From the NCBI GenBank assembly GCA_016784965.1, contig JADHTQ010000010.1:34561-98560 (forward strand): a stretch of 64,000 bases of DNA, given 5' to 3'. The position numbers and the translations under genes were made by a program. Below, piece by piece: positions 9,570-19,368 of the stretch (its first letter is position 1; every line of letters starts with the position of its first letter). This DNA comes from Bacteriovoracaceae bacterium. Its GTDB lineage: Bacteria; Bdellovibrionota; Bacteriovoracia; Bacteriovoracales; Bacteriovoracaceae. Under the pieces are notes generated by a model. The model worked only from the letters and a program-made list of their open reading frames with translations. It ran no database searches and was not told the DNA's origin.

Positions 9570-10109
9570 ATGAAAAAGAGATTGATTATTTTTATGGTTT
9601 TTTGTTGTTTTGGAGCATCAACTGTCTTTGGTGCCCTTTTGTCGACTAAGGAAGCAAAAGTAGCAGTAGCTGTTTGTGAAAAAAGTGCTCCTGGTTTTAA
9701 GGCGACAAAGAGCAAACAAGATAGTGTTATTTTTAAAGTAAAAATGAAAAAGGCCAAGAGTTCTGTTAAGTGTAAAGTTAAAATAAACATTGATGAAGGC
9801 ATAACTGTTGACTATGTAAAACTTAAACCTTCTAAAGCGACAGGTTACAAAAAGCAAACTCTACCAGATGGTTCCAAAGCAAAAAAGAAACTGTCTGAAC
9901 TTTCTGACGTGGCAAAACAAGCTTGTATTAAAACGTCGAAAGGATTTTTAGTTAATAAGTTTAAAAAAGATAGTTTTACCTATAAAGTTTCACTTAAAAA
10001 AGGCAAAGAGAAAATTAAGTGTAAAGTCAGACTAAATAAGGATTTAGGTACAAAATATGTAAAACACAAAACCAAAAAAAGTAAAAAGTATATCGAGGTA
10101 AAATTATGA
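9570..10109 (+). CDS. Small secreted Lys-rich protein with two repeated domains
   Basis: A signal peptide (residues 1-21, ending VFG) is followed by two related units of about 50 residues. Unit one carries VCEKSAPGF and KCKVKINID; unit two carries ACIKTSKGF and KCKVRLNKD. Each has two Cys at matching places, suggesting one disulfide per unit. The mature protein is very basic. The stop overlaps the transporter start (ATGA), so the two are probably translationally coupled. I do not recognise the family. A periplasmic role beside the transporter and porin is an inference from position. Confidence 0.65.
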   Translation: MKKRLIIFMVFCCFGASTVFGALLSTKEAKVAVAVCEKSAPGFKATKSKQDSVIFKVKMKKAKSSVKCKVKINIDEGITVDYVKLKPSKATGYKKQTLPDGSKAKKKLSELSDVAKQACIKTSKGFLVNKFKKDSFTYKVSLKKGKEKIKCKVRLNKDLGTKYVKHKTKKSKKYIEVKL

Positions 10110-11641
10110 GTGGTACACAGACAGTTTCAGATCCTCTCGATATCTCTAACTTTAGTTTAGCAGATCTGCCACCTAAAAAAGTAACTGATGCCGAAAAGTG
10201 GATGAAATATGTGGGGTTTGTTTTAGGTATTGTGGTGTTTTTGGCAATCTACTATATGCCCAAGCCCGATGGATTAACTATGTCGGGGCAAACTGTTTTG
10301 GCCTTATTTGCCTTGGCCTTAGTTTACTGGGTAACAGAACCAATTCCCACTTATTTAACGTCTCTAGTGGTAATGATTCTTTTAGTCGTTTTAAATGGTT
10401 GGAGTGAAAAGCATGTAATGGGTGTGTTGGGTTATGATGTCATCTGGCTGAATATGACCTCTTTTATCCTTAGTGCTGGTCTTTTGCATTCCGGAATCGC
10501 TAAAAGAGTAGCAATTTTTATGATTAGCAAGTTTGGCCATACAGATCTGGGAGTTTTGGCATCCTTTTTATTTATGCATATGGTTTTGGCCGCTATGGTG
10601 CCATCGCCTGTTGCTAGAGTGGCGATGCTTCTGCCACTTATGTTGATGGCCTCTGCGATATATGGCTCGACACGAGAAAATCCCAATAAGTTTGCAAAAA
10701 TTTTATTTCTACAGAACATCCATGGAGTAAATGGTTGGACTTCAGCATATCTTACAGGTGCCAATGCTCATATCTTAGCGGTGGTCATGATCACTAGTAT
10801 GGTAGGGGAGCCCGTCTATTATTCAGACTGGCTAATTGCAGCTTTCCCGGTTGCGGGCGTTGCTCTTATCATTGACTGGTATTTGGGACCGCTTTTATTT
10901 AAGTTGGCCCCAGAAGAAAAAATCCCCCAACTAAAAGGTGGTATGGAGCGCTTAGAACAAGAGCGAGCAAAGCTTGGTCCCATGACCCTCGTGGAAAAGA
11001 AGGCATTGGGATTTTTTGTAATTGTAATTTTTCTTTGGGCCACAGACCGGATACATATGCCCACTATTGGATTTGAAATATCTGCTTCTATGACAGCTTT
11101 AATCGGAGCAGTGTTAATGCTTTTGCCGAAGGTTGGGATTATTGATTGGGGCAAAACAAATATACCATGGCATCTTTTACTATTTAGTGCAGGGGCTTAT
11201 GCATGTGGTTTTGGTTTAAATGACACAAGGGCGGCACAGTGGGCGGTTGGATCTTTGTTTGAGGCAGTAGGCCTCGCACCTGGAGTAAATTTTTGGGTAG
11301 TATACTCCATCGTTATTTTTGTAAATATGTTTAGCCACCTCTTTTTTACATCTAAAACGATGAGAACATTAATTTTTATACCATTTATAGTTACCATGGC
11401 CCAAACATTAGGATTTAGTCCTCTATCACTGGCCCTACCAGCAGCATTTACGATTAGTTGGGTTATAGGGCTTCCCATTTCGGGAAAACCCAATGTACTG
11501 CTGTTTGGTACAGGACAATTTTCTGCAATAGACTGTGCAAAATACGGATTGACGATGACCTTTATTGTTAGCTGTCTTTTAATTGCAGCAGGATTTACTT
11601 GGTTTGCATTTTTAGGGATTACACCTGCTTTTTGGAGATAG
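10106..11641 (+). CDS. DASS family (SLC13-type) anion/dicarboxylate transporter
   Basis: This 511-residue membrane protein has about 12 hydrophobic helices, beginning at WMKYVGFVLGIVVFLAIYYM. The early AYWVTEPIPTY-like segment (YWVTEPIPTYLTSLVVM) and the late SGKPNVLLFGTGQFS correspond to conserved DASS segments; the latter is the place where classic members have SNPTNAIVYGSG-like sequence. The substrate-site triplets differ from standard SNT motifs (SPV and SGK here), so the anion could be a dicarboxylate, sulfate or another species. The DASS fold is well supported and the substrate is not. The neighbouring porin downstream suggests a paired outer- and inner-membrane uptake route. Confidence 0.85.
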   Translation: MSGTQTVSDPLDISNFSLADLPPKKVTDAEKWMKYVGFVLGIVVFLAIYYMPKPDGLTMSGQTVLALFALALVYWVTEPIPTYLTSLVVMILLVVLNGWSEKHVMGVLGYDVIWLNMTSFILSAGLLHSGIAKRVAIFMISKFGHTDLGVLASFLFMHMVLAAMVPSPVARVAMLLPLMLMASAIYGSTRENPNKFAKILFLQNIHGVNGWTSAYLTGANAHILAVVMITSMVGEPVYYSDWLIAAFPVAGVALIIDWYLGPLLFKLAPEEKIPQLKGGMERLEQERAKLGPMTLVEKKALGFFVIVIFLWATDRIHMPTIGFEISASMTALIGAVLMLLPKVGIIDWGKTNIPWHLLLFSAGAYACGFGLNDTRAAQWAVGSLFEAVGLAPGVNFWVVYSIVIFVNMFSHLFFTSKTMRTLIFIPFIVTMAQTLGFSPLSLALPAAFTISWVIGLPISGKPNVLLFGTGQFSAIDCAKYGLTMTFIVSCLLIAAGFTWFAFLGITPAFWR

Positions 11642-11666
11642 CATCTATACTTATCAAGGAGTACTT

Positions 11667-12848
11667 ATGAAGAAGAGTTCAAATAGAATTATTGCGACGT
11701 TATTACTTTTATTGTCAACGCCACTTTTTGCTGGCAACGAACACAAGCTAGGGATGAGTTTGTATTTAGATATGGTTAAAATTGGCGATAACAAAGAAAA
11801 TATCAAAGGTGGAATAGAGTCAAGAAAAGCTCTAATAGCTCTTGAGTCAAAATATGGTGATGATTGGGAAACAGAGCTAGGATTTGATATTAAAGGTAAA
11901 GATAAACTTTCAATTAAAGATGCTTGGGTATCATATGCTGGCCTTGGCAAGACAATTATTAAATTTGGTAATCATAAAGTTCCCTTTGGTCTCGATTGTG
12001 TTACTAGCTCAAAGTCAGCGACATTTATGGAATTATCAATGGCCAGTGAATTTTGTCCCGGAAGAAAAGTTGGACTCAGTGTTAATGCTTGGGATGGTAG
12101 ATGGTGGACATTCCATGGAGGTCTTTTTGGAGATAGTGTTGGAAATGGACCTGAAGGGGAAGATCCCGATAAAAAAGCATATGAAAACATAAAAGCACCA
12201 AACTTTAATGAAGAGCTAACTGTTGCCGGACGTTTAACAGTAAGACCCATTATGAGCGATAATATGATCTTTCACCTTGGTTTTTCCGGGTTTTTTACTG
12301 ACCCTCCCAATTATGGTGTTGCTGAGTTAGATAAAATTGATTTTGAAGCACCTCCCGAAATTAACCTTCACGCTAAAGAGTTAATTGGAGATGACATTGA
12401 AAATGTATCAAATTTTTCTGGATTATCATTTGACGCGGTGTTTGTCTGGAAACAACTATCCTTTCAAGGAGAATACTTCATTATTAATGTAGATCAAAGA
12501 GCAACAGATTTAGACCCCAAACTTTCTGGCTACTTTGCCCAAGCGAGTTATTTTGTTACAGGGGAGTCAAAAAAATATAAGAAAAGAACTTCAAAGTATG
12601 GCGGAGCTTCAAGACCAAATCGTTCATGGGGTGCCCTTGAGGTGGCGGTGCGCTATAGTTTGATGGACTTAAATGACTTTGATGCCAATATTGCTCATGG
12701 AAAGGAAAAGAATATTACTTTCGGTCTTAATTGGCATGTCAACAAGAGAGCAAAAGTGCTATACAACTTCGTTACTGCCATTACAGATGAGCATGCAGGT
12801 GATGATAAGTTCACAATTCATGGGGTGCGAGTACAGTATACATTTTAA
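11667..12848 (+). CDS. Outer-membrane porin, OprP/phosphate-selective porin type
   Basis: The protein is 393 residues long with a signal peptide ending near TPLFAG and AAGGAG before the ATG. The mature sequence alternates in the way of a large barrel and ends in the aromatic VRVQYTF, the usual barrel-insertion signal. Segments such as KFGNHKVPFGLD and ELSMASEFCPGRKVGLSV match the pattern of porins of the OprP/OprO superfamily (KxGxxxxPFGLE, FxPGRxxGxxV). It follows the DASS transporter by 25 bases and most likely lets that transporter's substrate across the outer membrane. Family membership is good; selectivity for phosphate should not be assumed. Confidence 0.85.
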   Translation: MKKSSNRIIATLLLLLSTPLFAGNEHKLGMSLYLDMVKIGDNKENIKGGIESRKALIALESKYGDDWETELGFDIKGKDKLSIKDAWVSYAGLGKTIIKFGNHKVPFGLDCVTSSKSATFMELSMASEFCPGRKVGLSVNAWDGRWWTFHGGLFGDSVGNGPEGEDPDKKAYENIKAPNFNEELTVAGRLTVRPIMSDNMIFHLGFSGFFTDPPNYGVAELDKIDFEAPPEINLHAKELIGDDIENVSNFSGLSFDAVFVWKQLSFQGEYFIINVDQRATDLDPKLSGYFAQASYFVTGESKKYKKRTSKYGGASRPNRSWGALEVAVRYSLMDLNDFDANIAHGKEKNITFGLNWHVNKRAKVLYNFVTAITDEHAGDDKFTIHGVRVQYTF

Positions 12849-12946
12849 AAAGCGCCTATAACGCAAGTTTGATGTTTACAAATTATAATATGTTAATTAA
12901 GATGCCCTCTCGTTTAATTAATAACGTTCAATAAAGGGGATTAATA

Positions 12947-14515
12947 ATGTCTGCACCAACTGATACTTATTACCGAGGACTTGAAGGAGTTATTGCGGCA
13001 GAATCCAAGATTTGCTACGTAGATGGAATAAAGGGAGAGTTATTTTATCGAGGACATGAAATTAGTGGCATTATAAACAATCCCAATCTTCACTACGAAG
13101 AAGTGGCCCTGCTTTTGTTGTGTGGAGGGATGGCCGGCAAAGAAAAAGTTGATAGCTTTAAGGCCAAACTACTCAAATATCGAAAATTTAATAATCGAAT
13201 ATCAGATATAATAAAAGACTTCGCAGTTGACACTCACCCGATGAAAGTGATGCAAGCTTGTACTGCTGCTTTGGGTGGAATTTGGGATAACAAAGATGGT
13301 GATGATGCCAATGAAATTTTTTTGGCTTACATATCTCAGTTTCCCTTAATTATTGCAGCCTATTGGAGATATTCAAATAGACAAGAAATCATTGCTCCAA
13401 ACCTTAAGTTGAGCTTTTCTGGTAACTTCTTATACATGTTACTAGGTAAAATCCCCTCTCAAGAGCATATAGAGGCCTTTGACAATGCCCTAATTCTTCA
13501 TATGGAACACGGCTTTAATGCCAGTACTTTTACTGGACGAGTAATTGCTTCATCTATGGCAACAGTTAGTTCATCTTTATCAGGTGCTTTGGGTTCTTTG
13601 ACTGGACCTCTTCATGGCGGCGCCAATGAACGTGTGCTGGAGATGGTGGAAAAGATTGGAAGTGTAGATAATGTTAAGAATTTTCTCGATGATTTGATTG
13701 ATAATGGCGGTAAAGTGATGGGTATGGGTCACAGAGTATACCGCGTTAAAGATCCACGAGCAAAATTACTGCAAGATATTATCAAAACATTAGATGTTGA
13801 AGATAAGAGGGTTAAAGAAAGGCTTGATATTTTAAATGAAGTTGACTCTTATTTTTCTCATAAAATGGAATTAAAGAATAAGCAAATTTATCCAAACGTA
13901 GATTTTTATTCTGGAACACTTTTAAGTATTTTGGGAATTGATCCTCTACTTTTTACCCCAATATTCGCTCTTGCAAGAGTTGTCGGGTGGTGTGCACACA
14001 TCAGAGAACAGTGGCAGGACAATAGAATATTTAGACCCAAGTGTCGGTATGTAGGTGCTGTTAATTTGAAAATGGGTGAGCAAGATGTTGAGTATGATCA
14101 ACTCAAACCAAGTAAGAAAAAAGTAATGATTATCGATGATGATCCAGATATTGTTGAGGCCATGCAGATTCCACTCGAGGCCAATGGTTTTAAAGTAACT
14201 TCCAGCAACACTGTTGCAAATGCTGTGGAGTTCATCACTGAAGAGGAGCCAGACATTGTGCTTTTGGATGTTTCGTTTCCTGAAAACCATACTGCTGGAT
14301 TTGATGTATGTTATGAAGTAAGAGAACATCAAGGAATCAAACACATTCCCATCGTAATACTTTCTGCGATTAGAGAAAAATTTGGTCTACCATTTACAAT
14401 TAGCGGTCAAACTCGCACAAACAGGGCAATACCCGTTGTTCCGGCAGATAGGTTGCTTGAAAAACCTCTAAATCCTGAGGCGCTACTTACAGTTATCGAC
14501 GAGTTAATCGGCTGA
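12947..14515 (+). CDS. gltA: Citrate synthase fused to a C-terminal response-regulator receiver domain
   Basis: Residues 1-385 are a citrate synthase, with the catalytic His223 in LHGGANE, His262 in GMGHRVY and Asp319 in VDFYSG all present. It should condense oxaloacetate with acetyl-CoA; a 2-methylcitrate synthase cannot be excluded. Residues about 392-522 form a complete receiver domain: acidic triad DDD at 397-399, phospho-acceptor Asp441 in VLLDVSFP, Ser in ILSA, and Lys506 in LEKPLN. Simple citrate synthases end near residue 385-430, so the extra 130 residues are a true fusion. AAGGGG lies upstream of the ATG. A GAF histidine kinase gene follows by about 100 bases on the same strand and is the obvious candidate partner. 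Both domains are clear; phosphorylation control of the enzyme is inferred. Confidence 0.92.
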   Translation: MSAPTDTYYRGLEGVIAAESKICYVDGIKGELFYRGHEISGIINNPNLHYEEVALLLLCGGMAGKEKVDSFKAKLLKYRKFNNRISDIIKDFAVDTHPMKVMQACTAALGGIWDNKDGDDANEIFLAYISQFPLIIAAYWRYSNRQEIIAPNLKLSFSGNFLYMLLGKIPSQEHIEAFDNALILHMEHGFNASTFTGRVIASSMATVSSSLSGALGSLTGPLHGGANERVLEMVEKIGSVDNVKNFLDDLIDNGGKVMGMGHRVYRVKDPRAKLLQDIIKTLDVEDKRVKERLDILNEVDSYFSHKMELKNKQIYPNVDFYSGTLLSILGIDPLLFTPIFALARVVGWCAHIREQWQDNRIFRPKCRYVGAVNLKMGEQDVEYDQLKPSKKKVMIIDDDPDIVEAMQIPLEANGFKVTSSNTVANAVEFITEEEPDIVLLDVSFPENHTAGFDVCYEVREHQGIKHIPIVILSAIREKFGLPFTISGQTRTNRAIPVVPADRLLEKPLNPEALLTVIDELIG

Positions 14516-14623
14516 TTTTTTTAAATTGTGTCAATAACTTATAGTTTCCATAAAGATCCAATAACTTTTTTAGTGTAAATTTGTCTATAAAAGATACTGT
14601 TTGCTATTGTGGGGATGGCGCAT

Positions 14624-15913
14624 ATGAAAAGTAGCAATTCGTTGGAACTTAATCCAAAAAGCAAAAAAGAGTGTGGTTTACAAAGGGTTTTGCATCAAGT
14701 TTTGCAAGTGTCTCTTGAGGACCTACCACTACAGGAGCTATTGAGCAAAGCCCTAGATGCAATTTTTAATGTTTCGTTTATGCCGATAAAAAACCAAGGG
14801 GCGATTTTTTTAGTTGACGAAAAATCAAATTCCTTAACTTTAGCGGCTAACCAACACCTACCTGATCACTTGATAAAAAGGTGTGCATCGGTCCCATTTG
14901 GTCAATGCATTTGTGGTAAAGCAGCACGGGATAAAAAAGTTCTTTATAGTGGAGAGTATAATAGTTTACACACTATTCAAGATACATTTTCCCAAAGTCA
15001 CAAGCACTACAGTGTACCTATAATCTATAAGGGTACGGTCACAGGTATTTTAAATGTATATCTAAAAAGCACTCATGAAAAAAATGAATTCGAGGTTGAT
15101 TTTCTATCGGCAGTTGCCAACGTATTGGCCGGAATTATTGAGAGAAAGAAAGTTGAAGGTAAACTTAAGGGCTATGTTTTGGCACTAGAGCAGGCCAAAG
15201 ATAATGCTGAAACGGCAAGTAACGCTAAATCTGATTTTCTATCTCGTATGAGTCATGAATTGAGGACTCCGCTCAACTCAATTTTAGGGTTTGGACAACT
15301 TTTAAATGAAGATGATTCACTGCCGCTTGTAATGCAAAAACAATATGTGGACTATATTTTAAAAAGTGGTGAGTTACTGCTATGTCTAATTGATGAGATG
15401 TTAGATCTTGCCAAAATTGAATTTGGCAGTATCAATATGACGATAAAAGAGATCTCCCTAGATGGAATTATTAAGGAATGTTTGTCAATGACAGACCTTA
15501 GTTCCAAGAAACATAAAGTTACAGTAGAAACAGATATCGAAGTCGGGCGTTATGTGTTGAAGGTAGACTATGTATGTATAAAGTAAATAATATGCAACCT
15601 AGTAGGTAATGCTATCAAATTTAATCACAGTGGTGGCAGTGTAAAAATTAGCCTGGGTGAGTCTAAAACTGCTGATATGTTACTTATAAATATTACAGAC
15701 ACTGGCGTGGGAATAGACGAAAATAAGTTAGGGAATATTTTTAAACCGTTTGTGCGAATTAAAGGGATGCGCTCAAATCTTGCAGGTACGGGAGTTGGTC
15801 TTACCATTACTGAAAAGTTAGTGACTGCAATGGGTGGAAAAATAGGTGTTTCCTCTGTGCTTGGTGTGGGCAGTACTTTTTCGGTTGAGTTGCCAGGGGG
15901 TACAGTTAACTAG
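14624..15913 (+). pseudogene. GAF-domain sensor histidine kinase interrupted by an in-frame TAA
   Basis: The frame runs from the ATG at 14624 (GGGGA eight bases upstream; GTG at 14609 is another possible start) to a TAA at 15584-15586, then continues in the same frame to 15913. The first part has a GAF-type sensor domain (residues about 25-175) and a HisKA domain with MSHELRTPLNS. After the stop come NLVGNAIKF (N box), DTGVGID (G1), FKPFVR (F box) and GTGVGLTI (G2), all intact. The stop falls where kinases usually have the Gln of LKQxxxNL, so a single CAA to TAA change explains it. Without readthrough, the product lacks the ATPase domain and cannot be an active kinase. It sits just after the citrate synthase-receiver fusion. 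Confidence 0.85.
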
Positions 15914-16917
15914 GGGACTTCTTCTGTTGCAAATTCATATGGTGTTTTTGTAAACTCAATGGCATACAAAAACACTTCATTACTATTTTGGACACGCACA
16001 ACTCTTCCCTCAAAGTTAGAAAACCCAGGACCATCTTCACCAATTTGGCCTGAAATGATGTCATTTTCTGATAGAACTTTGTTACCTGGGTTTATAATAT
16101 CAAAAATTAGCATGCCAAATTCACTATAGTTTTTTGTTTCAAATTGCAGTAAAGTGCTGTTGACGGTTATGTAAACTGGTACACTACCTTCAAAGCGAAT
16201 AGATCTTCTGGTTGCAGATCTTAGATCTTTTAAATATACATGTTTTCTCTGACTCAACTTTGCAACACTGAAATATTGCTTTTGAGGTAGCTGTAATGCT
16301 GTTAGTTTGTTATCAAAAAAACAGGCAGTATCGATGTTTATTCTTTGATCATCTTCGAATATATCTTCCATGGGAGTGTGACCATGTATAATTGTTTTAC
16401 TCCACTTGTACTCGCTTTCAAAAAAAGGCTCTCTAATCCACAGTAGGGTCGTTTTATGCTCATCTAGCTGACTTTTAATATCATCTAAGGGTAGATCTGG
16501 AAGGCCTGCATGTACAAAAAAATAGTCATCCGTTTCATAGGTGAGTTGTAGGGATTTATAAAACGCTAGGTGCTCTGGTGGAATTTTAAAGCGGTCACTG
16601 ACACTTTTGTAGCTTTCTAAAGTAGCTCCTCCACCATTGTAGATAAATAAACCAGCTTCTTCACCAGACTCATCTTCTAAAAAATCCAGCAACATCTGCT
16701 CATGGTTTCCCATTAGGGTAATAACTTTGAAATATTTTTTTAATTCTAAAATCGTATCAATAACCTCGGATGATTGAGGTCCACGATCTATGTAATCGCC
16801 TAAAAATACTAAGGTTGAATTATCTTCAAGCGGCAATTTATTAATTAATAGTCTTAATTCTGAAGCCATTCCATGAATATCTGAAAAGACAAAAATGGAG
16901 TCATTTGATTCTTTCAT
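15910..16917 (-). CDS. Calcineurin-like Ser/Thr phosphatase fused to a PilZ domain
   Basis: This protein has 335 residues. The N-terminal 220 residues carry the metallophosphatase motifs SDIHGMASE (13-16), LGDYIDRGPQS, MGNHEQML, HAGLP and IHGHTPM, as in PrpE/PrpA/ApaH-type enzymes that remove phosphate from proteins or split diadenosine polyphosphates. Residues about 228-330 form a PilZ domain with RRSIR (RxxxR) and, further on, NYSEFG (NxSxxG), the residues that bind c-di-GMP. The fusion suggests a phosphatase controlled by c-di-GMP, which is inference. No signal peptide is seen, so it is probably cytoplasmic. The gene converges on the interrupted kinase and overlaps its last four bases. Confidence 0.85.
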   Translation of the reverse strand: MKESNDSIFVFSDIHGMASELRLLINKLPLEDNSTLVFLGDYIDRGPQSSEVIDTILELKKYFKVITLMGNHEQMLLDFLEDESGEEAGLFIYNGGGATLESYKSVSDRFKIPPEHLAFYKSLQLTYETDDYFFVHAGLPDLPLDDIKSQLDEHKTTLLWIREPFFESEYKWSKTIIHGHTPMEDIFEDDQRINIDTACFFDNKLTALQLPQKQYFSVAKLSQRKHVYLKDLRSATRRSIRFEGSVPVYITVNSTLLQFETKNYSEFGMLIFDIINPGNKVLSENDIISGQIGEDGPGFSNFEGRVVRVQNSNEVFLYAIEFTKTPYEFATEEVP

Positions 16918-17025
16918 AATATTAAATATAATACAGATGTGTAGTTACACCAAGTTAAATTGTAAAAACCATTTAAAACTTGAGCCAATCTTCCGATAAG
17001 AATAGTTGTTTGGTGGAGGTATTTT

Positions 17026-19368
17026 GTGGATTGGAAAAAAATTACAACGGTAGCTATGTCCATTGCTATCATAGCTGTGTTGTTACTGTTTTCAAGAGGT
17101 AACAAGTTAGATGAGCCACATACTCGTCTTTCAAAAAGGCTCATAGAGAAAAAATTAACAAAAATCCGCAAAAGGCCTGTTTTACTTGATAAATTGCATA
17201 CCCGAGCACTTTTAAAGGATTTAGCAAAAAACCATTTTAAAAGGGGCTATGCTGGTAAGGCCAAAAGCCTAATTTACTCAAAAGTTACTCCTGTCGAGCA
17301 GACAAAAACAAGAAGTGTGGCAAGCTTAAGTTATCCCAAATTGGAAAAAATGGATCATTTAGGCCTTACTCGCTCTAATCAGTTAATGTTAAAAAAAATT
17401 GCAAAAAAACCAAACAGGAGATACCTAAGAGAAAGAGGTGATATCTACCAGCGACTGAGAGCAGACCCCAAAACACCAAAGGGTAAGGGGATTGCTTTAA
17501 TGGGTGTCAATGAAGATCATGGTGTGCCAATATTTTATACTACCAAAAACCTTGATGCTGCAAAAACCATCAGCTTAGATAAACTACAAAATGAAACTTT
17601 TAGCATACCAAACCTACAGATGAATGGTGAAGGTATTATAAACTTGGGGTTGTGGGACGAGGGGAAAGTAATAGATCATACTGAATTTCAGACGACTAGC
17701 GGCAGAAGCTTAATTCTTGATGAGGATAATGATGAAGATATTGTTAGTGATCATGCAACACACGTTGCGGGGACGATGGTTTCTTTAGGAAAAGATCCAG
17801 ATGCCAGAGGTGTTGCATCGGGAGCACTTTTGAGTGTGTATGATTGGTATGATAGTACTGCTGAAATGGCCGATGCTGCTTCAAATGGATTGCTAGTATC
17901 TAACCACTCCTACGCATTGGCAGCAGGTTGGCAGTATGATGATATGTGGACGTGGTATGGCTCTGTAAATATCAGCGAGACTGAAGATTGGAAGTTTGGA
18001 TTTTACTATACATACAGTCAAGATATTGATGAAGTAATGTATTATGCTCCAAACTATCTAAGTGTAATCGCAGCGGGCAATGATCGCAATGAAGGTCCCC
18101 TTGCAGGTACTACTCATGAGTATTATGACAGTAGTAGTTATACATGGAAAGAAAGTACTACAGCGAGGTCAAAAGATGGAAGAAGTTATGGTGGAGATAA
18201 GGGGTATGATACTCTAAGTCCCTTTGCAGTTTCAAAGAATGCTCTGACAGTTGGGGCTGTCTATGATGTTACAGCAGGATATTCAACAAGTGAAGATGTC
18301 CGGCTACTAAGCTATAGTTCCATGGGGCCCACAGATGATGGGCGCATAAAACCAGATGTGGTGGCAAATGGAGCTGGACTATTTTCAACATCGATAAAAG
18401 AGGGAAGAACTAATTATTATGAAAGCATGAGTGGAACTTCCATGGCAACTCCAACTGTTGCGGGTGCTGCAATTTTACTGCAAAAGCTATATAAAAGTTA
18501 TAATGGAGACCGCTCGGCTTTATCTTCAACAATTAAAGCGGCCATTATTCACTCTGCTGATCCAGCTGGCCGCAACCTTGGCCCCGATTATAGTTATGGG
18601 TGGGGCCTGGTAAATATTCACAAGGCAGCTTTAATAATTTCCCAAGATGCAGGAAGTGGAGATTATATTATTCAGGACATCTTAGAAAATTATACGGCCA
18701 GAACGTATGGAGGGTTAATTGCAAATGGTGATCCCATAAAAGTAACTATGGTCTGGATTGATACTCCTGGAAATCCCCCATCTAACTCTTTAAATCCAAG
18801 TACACCAATGTTAGTAAACGACATGGATATTGTTTTAACAAGAAGTGACGGTACAAAATCGTATCCTTGGAAGCTGGACTTAAGTAACCCTACTGCAGCA
18901 GCAAGCAGAGACCAAACAGGAAATCACGTTGATAATGTGGAGATGATTGAAGTGGATGCTACTGCTGGTAGCGTTTATACTTTGCGAGTTTCTCACACCA
19001 ACACCTTAGCAGGTGGAAGACAACCATATTCTATAATCTTGCAGGGATTTGATTTTGCCACTGAAGAGTCAGAAAACAATGATGAACCAGGTAATACACA
19101 ACCCCCTGGCGGACAACCTATAAGTGGAGGTGGTTCTGATTTCAATTGGTCTCCTCCAAGGTATAATAAACCACCGTCACAATCAGATCCTTTATATGGA
19201 GCTGACGGTAGCAATAAGAAGCAATATCTTAGTGGTTCGTGTGCTACTATTACCACTTCAGGTGGCGATGATGATGACAATTTCCCAGGAACATTCTTAT
19301 TGCAAATTGCGATAGGGTTTTGCCTAATTCTTTTGATTAGATATATTCTATTAAGGGCACATCAATAA
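17026..19368 (+). CDS. Subtilisin-like (S8) serine protease, membrane-anchored at both ends
   Basis: The protein is 780 residues long with a GTG start supported by GGAGG eight bases upstream. An N-terminal hydrophobic segment (residues 6-23) serves as signal or anchor. The catalytic triad is visible: Asp211 in LGLWDEG, His243 in HATHVAGT and Ser472 in GTSMATP, with the oxyanion Asn in AAGNDRNEG. After the protease comes a beta-rich C-terminal domain (residues about 540-690), like the P/pre-peptidase-type domains of secreted subtilases, then a Gly/Pro/Ser-rich linker and a final hydrophobic helix. Residues 30-160 look like a basic propeptide. It is probably exported and held at the cell envelope. 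The S8 call is secure; the substrate is unknown. Confidence 0.9.
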   Translation: MDWKKITTVAMSIAIIAVLLLFSRGNKLDEPHTRLSKRLIEKKLTKIRKRPVLLDKLHTRALLKDLAKNHFKRGYAGKAKSLIYSKVTPVEQTKTRSVASLSYPKLEKMDHLGLTRSNQLMLKKIAKKPNRRYLRERGDIYQRLRADPKTPKGKGIALMGVNEDHGVPIFYTTKNLDAAKTISLDKLQNETFSIPNLQMNGEGIINLGLWDEGKVIDHTEFQTTSGRSLILDEDNDEDIVSDHATHVAGTMVSLGKDPDARGVASGALLSVYDWYDSTAEMADAASNGLLVSNHSYALAAGWQYDDMWTWYGSVNISETEDWKFGFYYTYSQDIDEVMYYAPNYLSVIAAGNDRNEGPLAGTTHEYYDSSSYTWKESTTARSKDGRSYGGDKGYDTLSPFAVSKNALTVGAVYDVTAGYSTSEDVRLLSYSSMGPTDDGRIKPDVVANGAGLFSTSIKEGRTNYYESMSGTSMATPTVAGAAILLQKLYKSYNGDRSALSSTIKAAIIHSADPAGRNLGPDYSYGWGLVNIHKAALIISQDAGSGDYIIQDILENYTARTYGGLIANGDPIKVTMVWIDTPGNPPSNSLNPSTPMLVNDMDIVLTRSDGTKSYPWKLDLSNPTAAASRDQTGNHVDNVEMIEVDATAGSVYTLRVSHTNTLAGGRQPYSIILQGFDFATEESENNDEPGNTQPPGGQPISGGGSDFNWSPPRYNKPPSQSDPLYGADGSNKKQYLSGSCATITTSGGDDDDNFPGTFLLQIAIGFCLILLIRYILLRAHQ

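Noticed and set aside
15580..15680. Frameshift in the histidine kinase
   Set aside because: The sequence after the stop continues in the same frame (distance from the first start is a multiple of three), so it is a nonsense codon and not a frameshift.
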